Under the pieces are notes generated by a model, which did no database searches, was not told the DNA's origin, and worked only from the letters and a program-made list of their open reading frames with translations. The translations under genes were made by a program, and so were the position numbers. 47,485 nucleotides of DNA from Acidobacteriota bacterium (GTDB lineage Bacteria > Acidobacteriota > Terriglobia > Terriglobales > Acidobacteriaceae): contig JAJYFA010000011.1 of NCBI GenBank assembly GCA_021790995.1, forward strand, positions 1 through 47,485. Direction: 5' to 3'. Numbering within the stretch: position 1 is the stretch's first letter; the number at the start of each line of letters is the position of its first letter. This document shows, piece by piece, positions 8,233 through 16,607 of this stretch.

Positions 8233-8280
8233 CAGTAGTCAGTGAATAGCAGACAGATTTCTTAGTCCCTGGTCCCTAGC
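8233..8280 (-). repeat. 7-bp-period repeat at the adaptor stop codon
   Basis: In the minus-strand sense the units read AGGGACC, AGGGACT, AAGAAAT and then CTGTCTG, CTATTCA, CTGACTA, all in 7-bp register. The TAG stop of the adaptor gene overlaps the first unit. The repeat fills nearly the whole gap to the ATPase gene. It belongs to the family described in the findings. Confidence 0.6.
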
Positions 8281-9670
8281 TGCCGTCGCTTGTCAGCGTC
8301 ACTGGCTTCTCGGTATCGCGCTTGAGCAGGGCGCCGTTCTTCAGGTCGCGCAGCGTCTTATACGGTCCAGTCACGACCTCCTCGCCCGCGCTGAGCCCCG
8401 AGAGCACTTCGATGTTCGTCGTGCCCGTAATGCCAGTCGTGACGGGAACGAATTTGGCCCGCAACCGTCCATGCGCATCCTTTTGTGCTACAAAAACTCC
8501 CTGCACCGGGTTCGATTTTGCCCCAGTTGCGGCCGGATCCGAAGCCGCGTGCACGGCACCGCCTGATTTCGCGGCGTCCGCCGCCGGATCGTGCAGGGTC
8601 AGCGCCTGAATGGGCAGCGCAAGCACGCTGGTCTTGTGCGCGGTCATGATCTTGGCCGTGCAGGAGAGTCCAGGCCGCAATTTTTTCATGTCGTTCTGAT
8701 TGCCGCTGAGCGTCACCACCACCTTGAAGTCCTTGGCTTCCTCGGAGCCGGTCGTCGACTGCGATGTAGCCACGCCCGTGGACCGCAAAAGCGCCTGATC
8801 TCCGACCAGCGTGACACGGCCCTTGAAAACCTTGTTGGGTAGCGCATCCACGGACACGTCAGCCTCCTGACCCGTTTGCACGCTCACAATGTCGGTCTCA
8901 TCCACTTTGACTTCGGCTGTGATGACGCTCATGTCGGCCAGAGTCATCAGCGTCGAGCCTTCGGCGTTCTGGATTCCTGTGACGACGGTCTCGCCTTCGC
9001 GCAACGGCATATTGGTTACAATCCCGTCGAAGGGCGCTGTCGCCACGGTCTTGTCCAACTGGTCCTGATCGGCGCGGAGGGTGGCAATGTTGCTCTGCAG
9101 ATGGCCGCGCGCGGAGGCGGTTTGCGCTCTGGCCTGGTTGAGCCCGGCCACTGCCTGCGCCAGTGTCGCCACGTCCAGATCGTAGGCGGCCTTCTTGGCG
9201 TCGTAGTCCTGCTTGGCCATGATGCCGTCTTTATAGAGCGCCTGGGCGCGTTGCCAGTCGAGTTTCTTCTGCTCCAGGTCGGCCTGCGCATGCTCCACGT
9301 TGGCCTGTTGAGTCTTCTCATTGGCAATCGAGGAGGCAATATCGGTTTTGGCGGCAGCGATGGTGGCCTGCTGGGCGTTTACCGCCGACTTCTGCTGCAC
9401 GTCCTCGATCGTGGCCAGAGTCTCGCCCGCCTCTACATGGTCGCCTTCCTTCACGTAGAAGTGCGTAATGCGCCCAAAGGACGTGGCGCCCACATTCATG
9501 TAAGTTTTGGGCTTGATCTGGCCCGTGCCGCTCACCACTGAGGTCAAATCCTGACGCGCCAGCGTCGCGGTGTACACCTTCGTATAACCCGATTGCTGCT
9601 TGATGACCATAAAGGTTACTAGTCCGGCGGCCACAAGCACAACAAGAGCAATGAGGAGGATCTTCTTCAT
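8276..9670 (-). CDS. Periplasmic adaptor protein of the MacA/HlyD family
   Basis: 464 aa from the ATG at 9670. It begins with an N-terminal membrane anchor (MKKILLIALVVLVAAGLVTF), followed by a split lipoyl/barrel-sandwich region (a G-x-V-x-G-x-G-x-I-x-P-like beta segment near residue 50), a long Ala/Gln-rich coiled-coil hairpin (about residues 90-190), and beta-barrel domains. Such adaptors bridge an inner-membrane transporter to an outer-membrane channel. An Ala/Asp/Pro-rich insert near residues 365-395 looks like a flexible linker. An in-frame ATG at 9700 would add ten residues, but placing the start at 9670 puts the anchor at the N-terminus. It is the first gene of an operon with the ABC ATPase at 7472-8224. 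MacA-like by context; RND-type adaptors look similar. Confidence 0.88.
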   Translation of the reverse strand: MKKILLIALVVLVAAGLVTFMVIKQQSGYTKVYTATLARQDLTSVVSGTGQIKPKTYMNVGATSFGRITHFYVKEGDHVEAGETLATIEDVQQKSAVNAQQATIAAAKTDIASSIANEKTQQANVEHAQADLEQKKLDWQRAQALYKDGIMAKQDYDAKKAAYDLDVATLAQAVAGLNQARAQTASARGHLQSNIATLRADQDQLDKTVATAPFDGIVTNMPLREGETVVTGIQNAEGSTLMTLADMSVITAEVKVDETDIVSVQTGQEADVSVDALPNKVFKGRVTLVGDQALLRSTGVATSQSTTGSEEAKDFKVVVTLSGNQNDMKKLRPGLSCTAKIMTAHKTSVLALPIQALTLHDPAADAAKSGGAVHAASDPAATGAKSNPVQGVFVAQKDAHGRLRAKFVPVTTGITGTTNIEVLSGLSAGEEVVTGPYKTLRDLKNGALLKRDTEKPVTLTSDGS

Positions 9671-10184
9671 AGGATGTACGTTCTCTGTTTTTACTTCCAT
9701 TCAGTGTACGCGACCCGGAGGCGATTGGTTCCGTCAAATTTCGCCTCGTCTTGCAACAGTCCCGCCTCGCGCCTGTTGAAGGATTCCGCAAGACGAGCGC
9801 CACTTCTTCTGCGCTGAGAAAGCCAGCGGGAGTGAGGGTTTAACCCCGGCTTCCACACTGCTTGCGACCATTGTCGCCGGTTCGGCCGTCTTCCGCCGCC
9901 GAACAAACCGCCGAAGGATGCCTTCGCGGTTTTCCTGTCTCGCAATAAGGTTGTGAAACCGGGGCCCTGGCAAACGAACGGAATAAGCCTACCCATTGTG
10001 ACGCAAGCTGCTCCCCAAGCGCGCACAAAATCAGGCAAAACGTGCACTTTTGTCCCTACAAAGTCACCTCACGGTTGACCTTAACGCGCTTCGTGCGTCA
10101 TACCAGCGGAACCAACTGCCTACGGAACCTTGCCCGGCGCTGCCGGGAGCCGTAAAATAAGGCATCGCAGGAGTATCCAAGGCA
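9671..10184. other. Divergent intergenic region, no gene seen
   Basis: 514 bp between the leftward adaptor operon and the rightward GWxTD gene, so it should hold both promoters. Open frames here show no recognisable protein features. I could not pick out a confident promoter or operator. Confidence 0.5.
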
Positions 10185-11933
10185 ATGATGTTCAAAAGCC
10201 GCCTATTCATCACAACACTCGGTCTCGGCTTCATTTTGTTCCCCGTAAGCGGTTTTTGCGCCCGTCATCAGCAGGCAGATGCTGCTTCGCCGCAGCAGAC
10301 GGATCCCGCCTCTGCTCAGGACCAGAACCAGAATCCTCTCCATCGCCAGCTCTCCGATAAGGAGCGGTACAAGGCGCAGAAGGCCTTGCGGCAGGAGTTG
10401 AAGGGGCCCTATAAAAAGTGGCTCAACGAAGATGTGGCCTACATCATCACCGACGACGAGCGCAAGGCTTTTATGAGCCTGAGCAACGACGAGGAGCGTG
10501 AGGCCTTCATCGAGAACTTCTGGCGCCGCCGCAATCCCAATCCCGATTCTCCCGACAACGAGTTTCGCGACGAATACTACCGGCGCATTCAATATGCGAA
10601 CGACCACTATGCCGCAGGCAAGCCCGGCTGGAAGACCGATCGTGGCCACATTTATATAACCTGGGGACCGCCGGACAGCATCGATTCCCACCCCTCAGGT
10701 GGTCTCTACGAGCGGCCCATGGATGAGGGCGGCGGCGAAACCTCGACTTTCCCGTTCGAGGTGTGGCACTACCGCTATATCCCTGATCTTGGCGAGAACA
10801 TCGACATTGAGTTTGTTGATACCTGTCAGTGCGGCGACTACCACTTCACCATCGACCGCAGCGAGAAGGACGCCCTTAAATATGTTCCCGGCGCCGGCCT
10901 TACGCAGTGGGAGCAGATGAACCACAAAGACAAGACCGACCGCTTCAAGGGCGGTGGTCTTGAACAGCTCGGTACCGGGCCCATGGGCGATGCCAATCAG
11001 GGCAAGGAGTTCGATCGCATCGAAATGGCGGCCAAGCTCTTCGCGCCTCCGACGGTGAAATTCAAGGATCTGCAGGCGGACCTCGACGAATTCAACACTT
11101 CGCACAAACTGTTGCAGGGACCGGTTTTGCCCTTCGACGTGCGCACTGACTACGTCAAGGTCACTGACAACATGGACATGATCCCCATCACGATCCAGAT
11201 TCACAACCGCGATCTCACTTTCGTGACGAAGGATGGCGTCTCCAAGGCCGTGGTCAATATTGAGGGCCGCGTGAGCACCATCATGCACAAAACGGTGCAG
11301 TCCTTCGAGGATACGGTCGAGGTGAGCGAGCCTTCCGAGCTTCTGCAGAAGGCGCTCGACCGCGAGTCGCTTTATTGGAAGGCGCTGCCGGTCCCGCCCG
11401 GGCTTTACCGCCTCGATATTGCCATCAAGGACGCGAACAACCCGGACCACATCGGTATTTACGGTCGCAGCCTCGACGCTCCAATTTATGCGGATGAAAA
11501 GCTGGGAACCTCGTCTCTGATCCTTGCCGACCAGATGAGGACGGTTTCTTCCCAGCAGATCGGCAGCGGCAACTTCATCATTAGTAATATGTTCGTCCGG
11601 CCGCGGGTTGCGAATAGCCCGGCCACCCCGGTCACTTTCAAACGCGGCCAGGATCTGAACTTCTGGATGCAGTTTTACAATCTAGGCATTGACGAAGCCA
11701 CCAAGAGTAATTCGGCGACGGTTACTTATCAGATCGCCGATGCGTCTGGAAATGTTATCCTTCAAAATCAACTCACATCAAAGGATTTAGGGCCACATAG
11801 CGACCAGTTGACTGTGGACAAAACTCTGCCCATTGCTGGCCTGAGCCCGGGCAAGTACAAGGTGACGATCAAGGTGAACGACGCAATCACGAAACAAGAG
11901 GTTGCGCAATCGGCGCCTTTTATTGTCGAATAG
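10185..11933 (+). CDS. GWxTD domain-containing exported protein
   Basis: 582 aa with a signal peptide (MMFKSRLFITTLGLGFILF... with cleavage near residue 26), then a Gln/Ala-rich linker. Residues about 75-190 carry the GWxTD-type domain: WLNEDVAYIITDDER, F-x-x-LSNDEEREAFIENFW, R-x-PNPDSP-x-NEFRDEYYRRI, ending in the GH-IYI-WGPPD segment. The second half is beta-rich and reads like Ig-like or surface domains. This domain family is common in Acidobacteriota and its role is unknown; it is exported, so it acts in the periplasm or at the cell surface. Two tandem ATGs mark the start, with GGAG about 10 nt upstream. It probably forms an operon with the gene at 12040, the gap being 106 bp. Confidence 0.88.
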   Translation: MMFKSRLFITTLGLGFILFPVSGFCARHQQADAASPQQTDPASAQDQNQNPLHRQLSDKERYKAQKALRQELKGPYKKWLNEDVAYIITDDERKAFMSLSNDEEREAFIENFWRRRNPNPDSPDNEFRDEYYRRIQYANDHYAAGKPGWKTDRGHIYITWGPPDSIDSHPSGGLYERPMDEGGGETSTFPFEVWHYRYIPDLGENIDIEFVDTCQCGDYHFTIDRSEKDALKYVPGAGLTQWEQMNHKDKTDRFKGGGLEQLGTGPMGDANQGKEFDRIEMAAKLFAPPTVKFKDLQADLDEFNTSHKLLQGPVLPFDVRTDYVKVTDNMDMIPITIQIHNRDLTFVTKDGVSKAVVNIEGRVSTIMHKTVQSFEDTVEVSEPSELLQKALDRESLYWKALPVPPGLYRLDIAIKDANNPDHIGIYGRSLDAPIYADEKLGTSSLILADQMRTVSSQQIGSGNFIISNMFVRPRVANSPATPVTFKRGQDLNFWMQFYNLGIDEATKSNSATVTYQIADASGNVILQNQLTSKDLGPHSDQLTVDKTLPIAGLSPGKYKVTIKVNDAITKQEVAQSAPFIVE

Positions 11934-12039
11934 TATGTATTCCGTGCAACCCCGAACCGGACCAGAGAATCCGGACAGTTGTGCGGTGCCGTTTCGGGGA
12001 GAATCGCCAGAGACGCGGCGGAGTGGCTCAGATCTGCGG

Positions 12040-13719
12040 ATGAAATGCAGAACCTATCTCGCCGGTTTCGCCGTGCTGGTGGCACTTGGCGCATATCCAT
12101 GCTTTGGAGCGTCGGCGCCGTCTGTGTCCGGAGTGGTGCGCGACTCCTCGGGCGTGCCGCAGATCGGTGCTGAAGTCCAGTTGCTCGGTCCCAACCTCAC
12201 CGTCATTGCCAGCGTCTACACCAACGCTCAAGGCCGCTTCCTCATCTCTGCGTTGAAACCCGGCCATTACGCGCTGAAGGCCACAGGGCCCTCGTTCCTG
12301 CCCTCGCAGCGAGAGAACGTTCGCGTGCACAGCAGCACTGTGGTCAACCTTACCCTCTATACCCTCTACGAGGTCATTCAATGGCTGCCGGCACAACCTC
12401 GCTCCGGTAAAGCCCCCAAGGACGATTGGGCGTGGACCCTCCGATCTGCAGCCAATCGCCCGTTGCTGCGCTGGCTTGAAGACGGCCCCCTCATCGTCGA
12501 CTCGGATGGCGCCGGCGCCAAGCCAAAACTCAAGGCGCGCATCCTGGCCACCGGACAGGCCGGTACCTTTGGCGAAAACGGCGAGCGTTTCTCTGCGGCC
12601 GTCGAAAACACACCCTCCACCAGCCGTGAGCTCCTGGCACGTGTGGACTTTGCTCCCGGCACCAACGCTGGCATGGAATCGATGCTGGGTTTCCGTCAGG
12701 ATCTGGGAATGGCCGGCTCCGTCGAGTCGGTCGCGGCCGTCTCCGTCGCTCCCCAAGTGGTGGGCGGCGCCGGCGCGGGCCTCGGTGAGGCTTCGATCCG
12801 CAGCTCCGAGACCATGTACTTTGGCGATTCACTGGAAGCCAACGTAGGCTCCGATACTGTTGCTGGCCGCCTTGCTGGATCGTCGCTCCGGACGGTATCT
12901 GCCATGCTGCCCTTTGCCACCGTCGCGTGGCACAATGGCGCTTCGACAATTCAATACCGGCTGGCCACCATGGTGCCCGATCCGGATGGCTCCATCAACG
13001 AAGCTACGGCCTGGATGCCTGCGGTTGCCGAGCGCGATGGCGCTCTCACCATCGCGCGTGGCCTTCATCAGGAAATCTCATGGGCGCGCGACTCCGGCGC
13101 TTCCGGCATGTCGCTGGTCGTCTTCTCCGATCGCGTCGACAATCCGGTTCTTGAGGCGCAGGGGCAATTTGTCTCGGGCTATGCTCCCACCGCTGTTCTC
13201 TTCGATCGGGCCAGCAGCCTGATGCGCGCCGCCGGTCCCTCTTACGGGTCCACGGGCATCGAAGCCAGCTTTGAGCACAGTCTTCCCGGCAATCGCCGCG
13301 TGCGCCTCAGCTACGCGAGCGGAAACTCTCTGGTCATGCCGGCCCTGCCGCAAGCTTCCGCACTGGCCGATGTGCTTGCGTCCCCGCGTTCCCGCCGCGC
13401 CGAGACCTATGCCATCTCGCTCTCCGGCACCCTCGACGGGACCGGAACCCGCTGGCGCGCCAGCTACAGTTGGCAGCCAGACAATTCCGTCACTCCCGTC
13501 ACGCCTTTCGCGCAGGATGCCGTCGATCCGTATCTCAATCTCTACTTCCGCCAGCCCATCCGCATTGCCCACGACAATTCGGTTGGTCTTGAAGCCCTGG
13601 TCGACATGAGAAACCTCCTTGCCCAGGGTTACCGTCCCTTCATCCTCAGCGATGGCTCGCTGCTCTTCTTCGCGCAGAGCCAGCGCGCTCTCTGCGCCGG
13701 CCTGTCCTTCACGTTCTGA
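12040..13719 (+). CDS. Carboxypeptidase-regulatory-domain protein, probable outer-membrane beta-barrel
   Basis: 559 aa from the ATG at 12040. The frame is open for 46 more codons upstream, but the signal peptide (KCRTYLAGFAVLVALGAYPCFGA) begins here. Residues about 28-108 form a carboxypeptidase-regulatory-like fold (SGVVRDSSGVPQIGAEVQLL, T-N-A-QGRFLISALKPGHYAL), as at the start of acidobacterial TonB-dependent-receptor-like proteins. The rest is Ser/Ala/Gly-rich with alternating patterns. It ends in LSFTF, a terminal phenylalanine as in the beta-signal of outer-membrane barrels. At 559 residues it is about half the size of the usual family receptors, and no plug domain is evident. Substrate and role unknown. 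Confidence 0.8.
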   Translation: MKCRTYLAGFAVLVALGAYPCFGASAPSVSGVVRDSSGVPQIGAEVQLLGPNLTVIASVYTNAQGRFLISALKPGHYALKATGPSFLPSQRENVRVHSSTVVNLTLYTLYEVIQWLPAQPRSGKAPKDDWAWTLRSAANRPLLRWLEDGPLIVDSDGAGAKPKLKARILATGQAGTFGENGERFSAAVENTPSTSRELLARVDFAPGTNAGMESMLGFRQDLGMAGSVESVAAVSVAPQVVGGAGAGLGEASIRSSETMYFGDSLEANVGSDTVAGRLAGSSLRTVSAMLPFATVAWHNGASTIQYRLATMVPDPDGSINEATAWMPAVAERDGALTIARGLHQEISWARDSGASGMSLVVFSDRVDNPVLEAQGQFVSGYAPTAVLFDRASSLMRAAGPSYGSTGIEASFEHSLPGNRRVRLSYASGNSLVMPALPQASALADVLASPRSRRAETYAISLSGTLDGTGTRWRASYSWQPDNSVTPVTPFAQDAVDPYLNLYFRQPIRIAHDNSVGLEALVDMRNLLAQGYRPFILSDGSLLFFAQSQRALCAGLSFTF

Positions 13720-13737
13720 TCTTCGTTCTCGGGCAGC

Positions 13738-13768
13738 CCATTCTCGTACAATTCCTCATTGAGAATGG
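13738..13768. repeat. 8-bp inverted repeat next to a ribosome binding site
   Basis: CCATTCTC (13738-13745) and GAGAATGG (13761-13768) are exact reverse complements around a 15-bp loop. The right arm runs into the GGAG ribosome site (13767-13770) of the gene starting at 13779. As RNA it could form a hairpin covering that site, or as DNA it could be an operator. Function not shown. Confidence 0.4.
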
Positions 13769-13778
13769 AGTTACCGCA

Positions 13779-14648
13779 ATGCCGCGCGGAAATCTCACAC
13801 GCCGTGACGCTCTCAAATCCAGCCTTGCCGCCACGGCCCTGGCCTCATTACCTGCGCCGATCCACGGCGAATCCGCGCCGCTCGCGCGCAAAGGCCGCAT
13901 TCATCAGTCGGCTTGCCGCTGGTGCTATAAAGACATTCCCCTCGACCGGCTTTGCGCCTTCGCAGACTCGATCGGCATGAAAGGCATCGACCTGCTGGAG
14001 CCTGACGAGTGGGAGGTTCCGCGGCGCTACGGCCTCATCTGCACCATGGGCTATGCGGGCGGCGGCGCGATTTCCGACGCTCTCAACCGCCCCGAAAACC
14101 ACGCCGCCATCGAAGCCGCCTTTCGCGTAAACATTCCCCTCGCCGCCAAAGCCCAAGTGCCCAACGTCATCACTTTCTCCGGCAATCGCCGCGGCATGAG
14201 TGACGATGAGGGCGCGCGCAATACCGTTGCCGGCCTCAACCGCGTTAAGAAGATCGCCGAAGACAACGGCGTCACCATCTGCATGGAACTGCTCAACAGC
14301 AAGGTCAACCATCCCGACTACATGTGCGACCACACCGCCTGGGGCGCGCGCGTCGTCGAGCAAGTCAACTCGCCCAGCGTGAAGCTGCTCTACGACATCT
14401 ACCATATGCAGATCATGGAGGGCGATCTCATCTCGACCATCCGCGCCAACCTCCAGTGGATTGGCCACTTCCACACCGGCGGCGTCCCCGGCCGTCACGA
14501 ACTCGACAATACACAGGAAGTACAATGGGATGGAGTCATGAGGGCCATCGCCGACACGGAATTCAAGGGCTACGTGGCGCACGAGTTTATTCCCGTGCGC
14601 GACCCGTTCGCCAGCCTCCGCGCCGCCGTGGACCTCTGCGATGTGTAA
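13779..14648 (+). CDS. Exported TIM-barrel sugar isomerase/epimerase-like protein
   Basis: 289 aa. It starts with a Tat-like signal (NLTRRDALKSSLAATALASLPAP), so it is probably exported folded. The remainder is a xylose-isomerase-like TIM barrel of the IolE/Hyi type. Metal-ligand candidates are visible at the expected places: E in CMELLNSK (near residue 170), D and H in LLYDIYHMQ (near 205), H in GHFHTGG (near 229) and E in VAHEFIP (near 270). Relatives act on sugars, inosose or hydroxypyruvate, and some act on 3-keto-glycosides; the substrate here is unknown. It leads a run of sugar genes (dehydrogenase, SDR, GH106). The ribosome site GGAG sits 8 nt upstream, inside a dyad. Confidence 0.85.
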   Translation: MPRGNLTRRDALKSSLAATALASLPAPIHGESAPLARKGRIHQSACRWCYKDIPLDRLCAFADSIGMKGIDLLEPDEWEVPRRYGLICTMGYAGGGAISDALNRPENHAAIEAAFRVNIPLAAKAQVPNVITFSGNRRGMSDDEGARNTVAGLNRVKKIAEDNGVTICMELLNSKVNHPDYMCDHTAWGARVVEQVNSPSVKLLYDIYHMQIMEGDLISTIRANLQWIGHFHTGGVPGRHELDNTQEVQWDGVMRAIADTEFKGYVAHEFIPVRDPFASLRAAVDLCDV

Positions 14649-14695
14649 CTTCGCTGACTCGCTGACTTGATAACGTGCTGACTTGCCGACTCGCG
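14649..14695 (+). repeat. 8-bp-period repeat filling the gap between two genes
   Basis: From the base after the isomerase TAA to the base before the dehydrogenase ATG, the sequence reads as octamers of the type CGCTGACT, TGATAACG, TGCTGACT, TGCCGACT. The entire 47-bp gap is this repeat. Confidence 0.6.
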
Positions 14696-15727
14696 ATGAA
14701 ATCCCTTCTTCTCTCCGCCTATAACCACCTCGAAATCGTCGATCTTCCCGCGCCTGAACCGGGTCCCGGCGAAGTGCTGATCCGCGTTGCGGCCTGTGGC
14801 ATCTGCGGCAGCGACGTGCACGGCTACGATGGCTCCTCGGGCCGCCGCATTCCGCCCATCGTGATGGGTCACGAGGCTGCCGGAACCGTGGCTGCCTTGG
14901 GCGCGGGCGTTGCAGGCTATTCCGTTGGCGATCGCGTCACCTTTGATTCCACGGTCTACTGTGGTCAATGCGTCTACTGTCAGCGCGGCGACATCAATCT
15001 TTGCGACAATCGCCAGGTCATCGGTGTCTCCTGCGGCGACTACCGCCGCTATGGCGCCTTCGCTGAATACGTTGTTGTGCCGCAGCGCATCCTTTACCAT
15101 CTGCCCGACAATCTCTCCTTTGCCGAAGCCGCAATGCTTGAGGCAGCCTCCGTTGCACTTCACGCCGTGCGCGTCTCGCTGGTGAAGGGCGGCGAATCTG
15201 CGCTCGTCATCGGCGCCGGAATGATCGGTTTGCTGACGATGCAGGCCGCAAAGGCGCTCGGATGCGCGCGCGTGCTGGTCTCGGACGTGGATGTCTCGCG
15301 CCTCAGCCTCGCCAAAAGATTCGGCGCCGACGAAGTCCTGCACGCGCCTGGAGCGGATCTCGCCGCCCAAGTCCTCAAGCTCACTCAAGGCCGAGGTGTG
15401 GATCTCGCCTATGAGGCCGTAGGCCGCAGCGAAACCGTCAACGTCGCCATCGATTGCACGCAAAAGGGTGGCACGGTGACGCTCATCGGCAACATTCAGC
15501 CTGAGGTCACGCTGCCCCTGCAAAAAGTCGTCACGCGGCAGTTACGGTTGCAAGGCTCCTGCGCCTCGGCCGGCGAATACCCGCAGGCCATCGATCTTAT
15601 CGCGGGCGGTAAAATCGAAGTCGGTTCGCTCATCACCGCCATCGCTCCACTCGAAGAAGGCCCGCGCTGGTTTGAGCGGCTCTACGCGCGTGAGCCCAAT
15701 CTGATGAAAGTGATTCTCACGCCATGA
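14696..15727 (+). CDS. Zinc-dependent medium-chain dehydrogenase (sorbitol/threonine dehydrogenase-like)
   Basis: 343 aa. It oxidises a polyol or sugar alcohol, or a similar hydroxy compound, with NAD(P). Catalytic zinc ligands C37 (GICGSD) and H59-E60 (GHE) are present. The structural zinc site has C89, C92, C95 and C103. The Rossmann fold follows with VIGAGMIG near residue 170. The ATG at 14696 fits the family start; a GTG at 14675 would add seven residues encoded by the octamer repeat and is less likely. The stop overlaps the next start as ATGA, so it is coupled to the SDR. The sugar-gene neighbourhood suggests a role in carbohydrate oxidation; exact substrate unknown. Confidence 0.88.
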   Translation: MKSLLLSAYNHLEIVDLPAPEPGPGEVLIRVAACGICGSDVHGYDGSSGRRIPPIVMGHEAAGTVAALGAGVAGYSVGDRVTFDSTVYCGQCVYCQRGDINLCDNRQVIGVSCGDYRRYGAFAEYVVVPQRILYHLPDNLSFAEAAMLEAASVALHAVRVSLVKGGESALVIGAGMIGLLTMQAAKALGCARVLVSDVDVSRLSLAKRFGADEVLHAPGADLAAQVLKLTQGRGVDLAYEAVGRSETVNVAIDCTQKGGTVTLIGNIQPEVTLPLQKVVTRQLRLQGSCASAGEYPQAIDLIAGGKIEVGSLITAIAPLEEGPRWFERLYAREPNLMKVILTP

Positions 15728-16527
15728 ACCCAACCAGCGACAAACTCTTCGATCTCACCGGCCAGGTGGCCATCGTCACTGGCACGAGCCGCGGCCTCGG
15801 GCAATACTTCGCCCGCGCCCTGGCAAAGGCCGGCGCCGATCTGGTGCTCACCAGCCGCAAGCGCGAAGCCCTCGCGGACTTCGCCGCCGAAATCGAAGCC
15901 ATGGGCCGCAAAGCTCTCTCGCTCGAACTCGACGTGCGCGACCAGGCGAGCATTGAGCGCATGGCCGCCGAGGCCCAGGCCGCCTTCGGACAGATTCACA
16001 TTCTCGTCAACAACGCCGGCTGCAACATTCGCAAGCCCGCGCTCGAAGTTACCTGGGACGACTGGAACCAGATTCTCGATACCAACCTACGCGGCATGTT
16101 TTTTGTCTCTCAGGCCGTGGTGCGCGGCATGATCGCGCACGGCTACGGCCGCATCGTCAACGTCGGCTCCGTCACCAGCGTCTTCGGTTTCGCGGGCCTT
16201 GCGCCGTACGGCGCCAGCCGCGGCGGCGTCCGCCAGTTGACGATGAGCCTCGCTGACGACTGGGGAAAGTTCGGCGTCACCGTCAACTGCCTCGCGCCGG
16301 GATGGTTTCGCACCGAGCAGAACAAGGTTCTCTACGAAAACAAGGAGTGGGTCGAATACATCAGCGATCGCATTCCCGTGAAACGCCCGGGCCAGCCGCA
16401 CGATCTCGATGGCGCCGTTGTTTTTCTCGCCGCGGAGGCGAGCCGCTATATTACAGGCCAGACGCTTCTGGTCGATGGCGGCATGACCACCGGCTCTACG
16501 CGCGCCACCGTCGCGCCGAAGCCGTAG
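15724..16527 (+). CDS. SDR-family oxidoreductase with Arg in place of the catalytic Lys
   Basis: 267 aa, classical short-chain dehydrogenase length, similar to gluconate 5-dehydrogenase and other sugar or polyol dehydrogenases. Visible: the cofactor motif TGTSRGLG (19-26), NNAG (96-99), N121, S149 and Y162. The canonical Y-x3-K motif reads Y162-G-A-S-R166, so the usual catalytic lysine is an arginine. The C-terminal GQTLLVDGGMT is standard. It overlaps the preceding dehydrogenase by 4 bp and precedes a GH106-like gene, so it may act on a released sugar. A 3-oxoacyl reductase role is less likely in this context. Confidence 0.88.
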   Translation: MNPTSDKLFDLTGQVAIVTGTSRGLGQYFARALAKAGADLVLTSRKREALADFAAEIEAMGRKALSLELDVRDQASIERMAAEAQAAFGQIHILVNNAGCNIRKPALEVTWDDWNQILDTNLRGMFFVSQAVVRGMIAHGYGRIVNVGSVTSVFGFAGLAPYGASRGGVRQLTMSLADDWGKFGVTVNCLAPGWFRTEQNKVLYENKEWVEYISDRIPVKRPGQPHDLDGAVVFLAAEASRYITGQTLLVDGGMTTGSTRATVAPKP

Positions 16528-16607
16528 CGGCAGTCCCTGCGCGGAGAGCATGAGTGTCCGTGGCTGTCTCTCAAAAACTGCGTTGGCCCAAACGAAGGAT
16601 AGGTTCC

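Noticed and set aside
9691..10047. Leftward frame of 118 codons upstream of the adaptor gene
   Set aside because: Composition and residues unlike a real protein, no ribosome site, and overlaps the expected promoter region.
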